Made by a program: the position numbers and the translations under genes
Shown: piece by piece, positions 39,913 to 40,011 of the stretch
How positions within the stretch are numbered: position 1 is the stretch's first letter
Layout: each line of letters opens with the position of its first letter
From: Coemansia sp. RSA 922
Lineage: Eukaryota > Kickxellomycota > Kickxellomycetes > Kickxellales > Kickxellaceae
DNA length: 40,011 nucleotides
Reading direction: 5' to 3'
Assembly (NCBI GenBank): GCA_027577415.1
Contig: JANBQS010000078.1
Coordinates: 1 to 40,011, forward strand
The notes under the pieces: model-generated
The model's database searches: none
What the model was told of the DNA's origin: nothing
The model's input: the letters and a program-made list of their open reading frames with translations, nothing else

Positions 39913-40011
39913 TCAAGGGATGCTTTCAGCAACATCTTGGTTTAGTCGTTGCATTTCTTCCAACTTGAGTTTGCGGAGCTCGCCTAGTCGCTTGTCCTCT
40001 TTGGCTTGGAA
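39913..40011 (-). CDS. Coiled-coil protein, 3' end only
   Basis: The last 99 bases on the minus strand are open and end in TGA at 39913-39915, giving 32 residues: FQAKEDKRLGELRKLK, then LEEMQRLNQDVAESIP. The heptad-like Leu spacing and alternating charge indicate a coiled coil. The same frame continues for 70 sense codons past the TGA to a TAA at 39700-39702. That extension could be an intron-joined exon, a readthrough tail or chance. The family cannot be named from so little. Confidence 0.5.
   Translation of the reverse strand, partial: FQAKEDKRLGELRKLKLEEMQRLNQDVAESIP

Noticed and set aside
1..40011. tRNA, rRNA, CRISPR arrays or viral genes
   Set aside because: I saw no B-box-like tRNA core in a folding context, no regular spacer repeats and no viral or reverse-transcriptase motifs. 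A covariance-model scan would be needed to exclude small RNAs.

Overview
The window looks like nuclear DNA of an early-diverging filamentous fungus. The genes are compact, a few short GT-AG introns (104-197 bp) are visible, 5' leaders are pyrimidine-rich, and the proteins are fungal: fungal-type fatty acid synthase, COA3, NF-X1/FAP1, Cu/Zn SOD and an Erv2-like oxidase. The one-gene beta-alpha FAS, the in-house families and an F-box-like family at 36-37.6 kb make me favour Kickxellomycotina (Coemansia/Linderina-like). That placement rests on recall of family style, not on a search.

Layout. 1-165: 3' end of an ERV2-like sulfhydryl oxidase. 371-1663: a beta-solenoid protein of a local family (A). 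1726-12831 (minus, one intron): a single-polypeptide fatty acid synthase of about 3666 residues with AT-ER-DH-MPT-ACP-KR-KS, ending exactly where the phosphopantetheinyl transferase (PPT) domain should start. 14064-15506: second solenoid paralog (B). 16569-24703: four secreted tyrosinases, three on plus and one on minus. 26005-27335 (minus): third solenoid paralog (C). 27496-30284 (minus): an orphan ORF, a multi-pass membrane protein, and a membrane-anchored SGNH-fold protein lacking its catalytic Ser and His. 30489-30815: COA3. 31179-34502: an NF-X1-type zinc-finger protein. 34523-34990 (minus): a free-standing PPT domain that matches the piece missing from the FAS. 35076-35546 (minus): Cu/Zn SOD. 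35895-37650 (minus): a disrupted F-box/LRR-like gene. 37857-38297 (minus): a basic Ser/Arg-rich hypothetical protein. 38655-38756: a tiny C2HC finger ORF. 39913-40011 (minus): the 3' end of a coiled-coil protein.

How the parts may work together. The FAS makes long-chain acyl-CoA in the cytosol, and its ACP needs a phosphopantetheine arm. In most fungi the PPT is fused to the C-terminus of the alpha chain. Here it lies about 22 kb away as its own gene, so the holo-enzyme would have to be made in trans, as in the bacterial FAS-I/AcpS arrangement. The tyrosinases all have signal peptides, complete copper sites and a shared two-part C-terminal tail, and probably act on the cell or spore wall. The solenoid genes bracket both the FAS and the tyrosinase array, but no functional link to either is shown by the sequence.

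The strongest candidates for something undescribed are the split FAS/PPT arrangement, the tyrosinase tail module (with a Tyr/Ser-repeat linker in the first enzyme), the PxxY-tagged TTNS beta-solenoid family, and the predicted pseudo-esterase.
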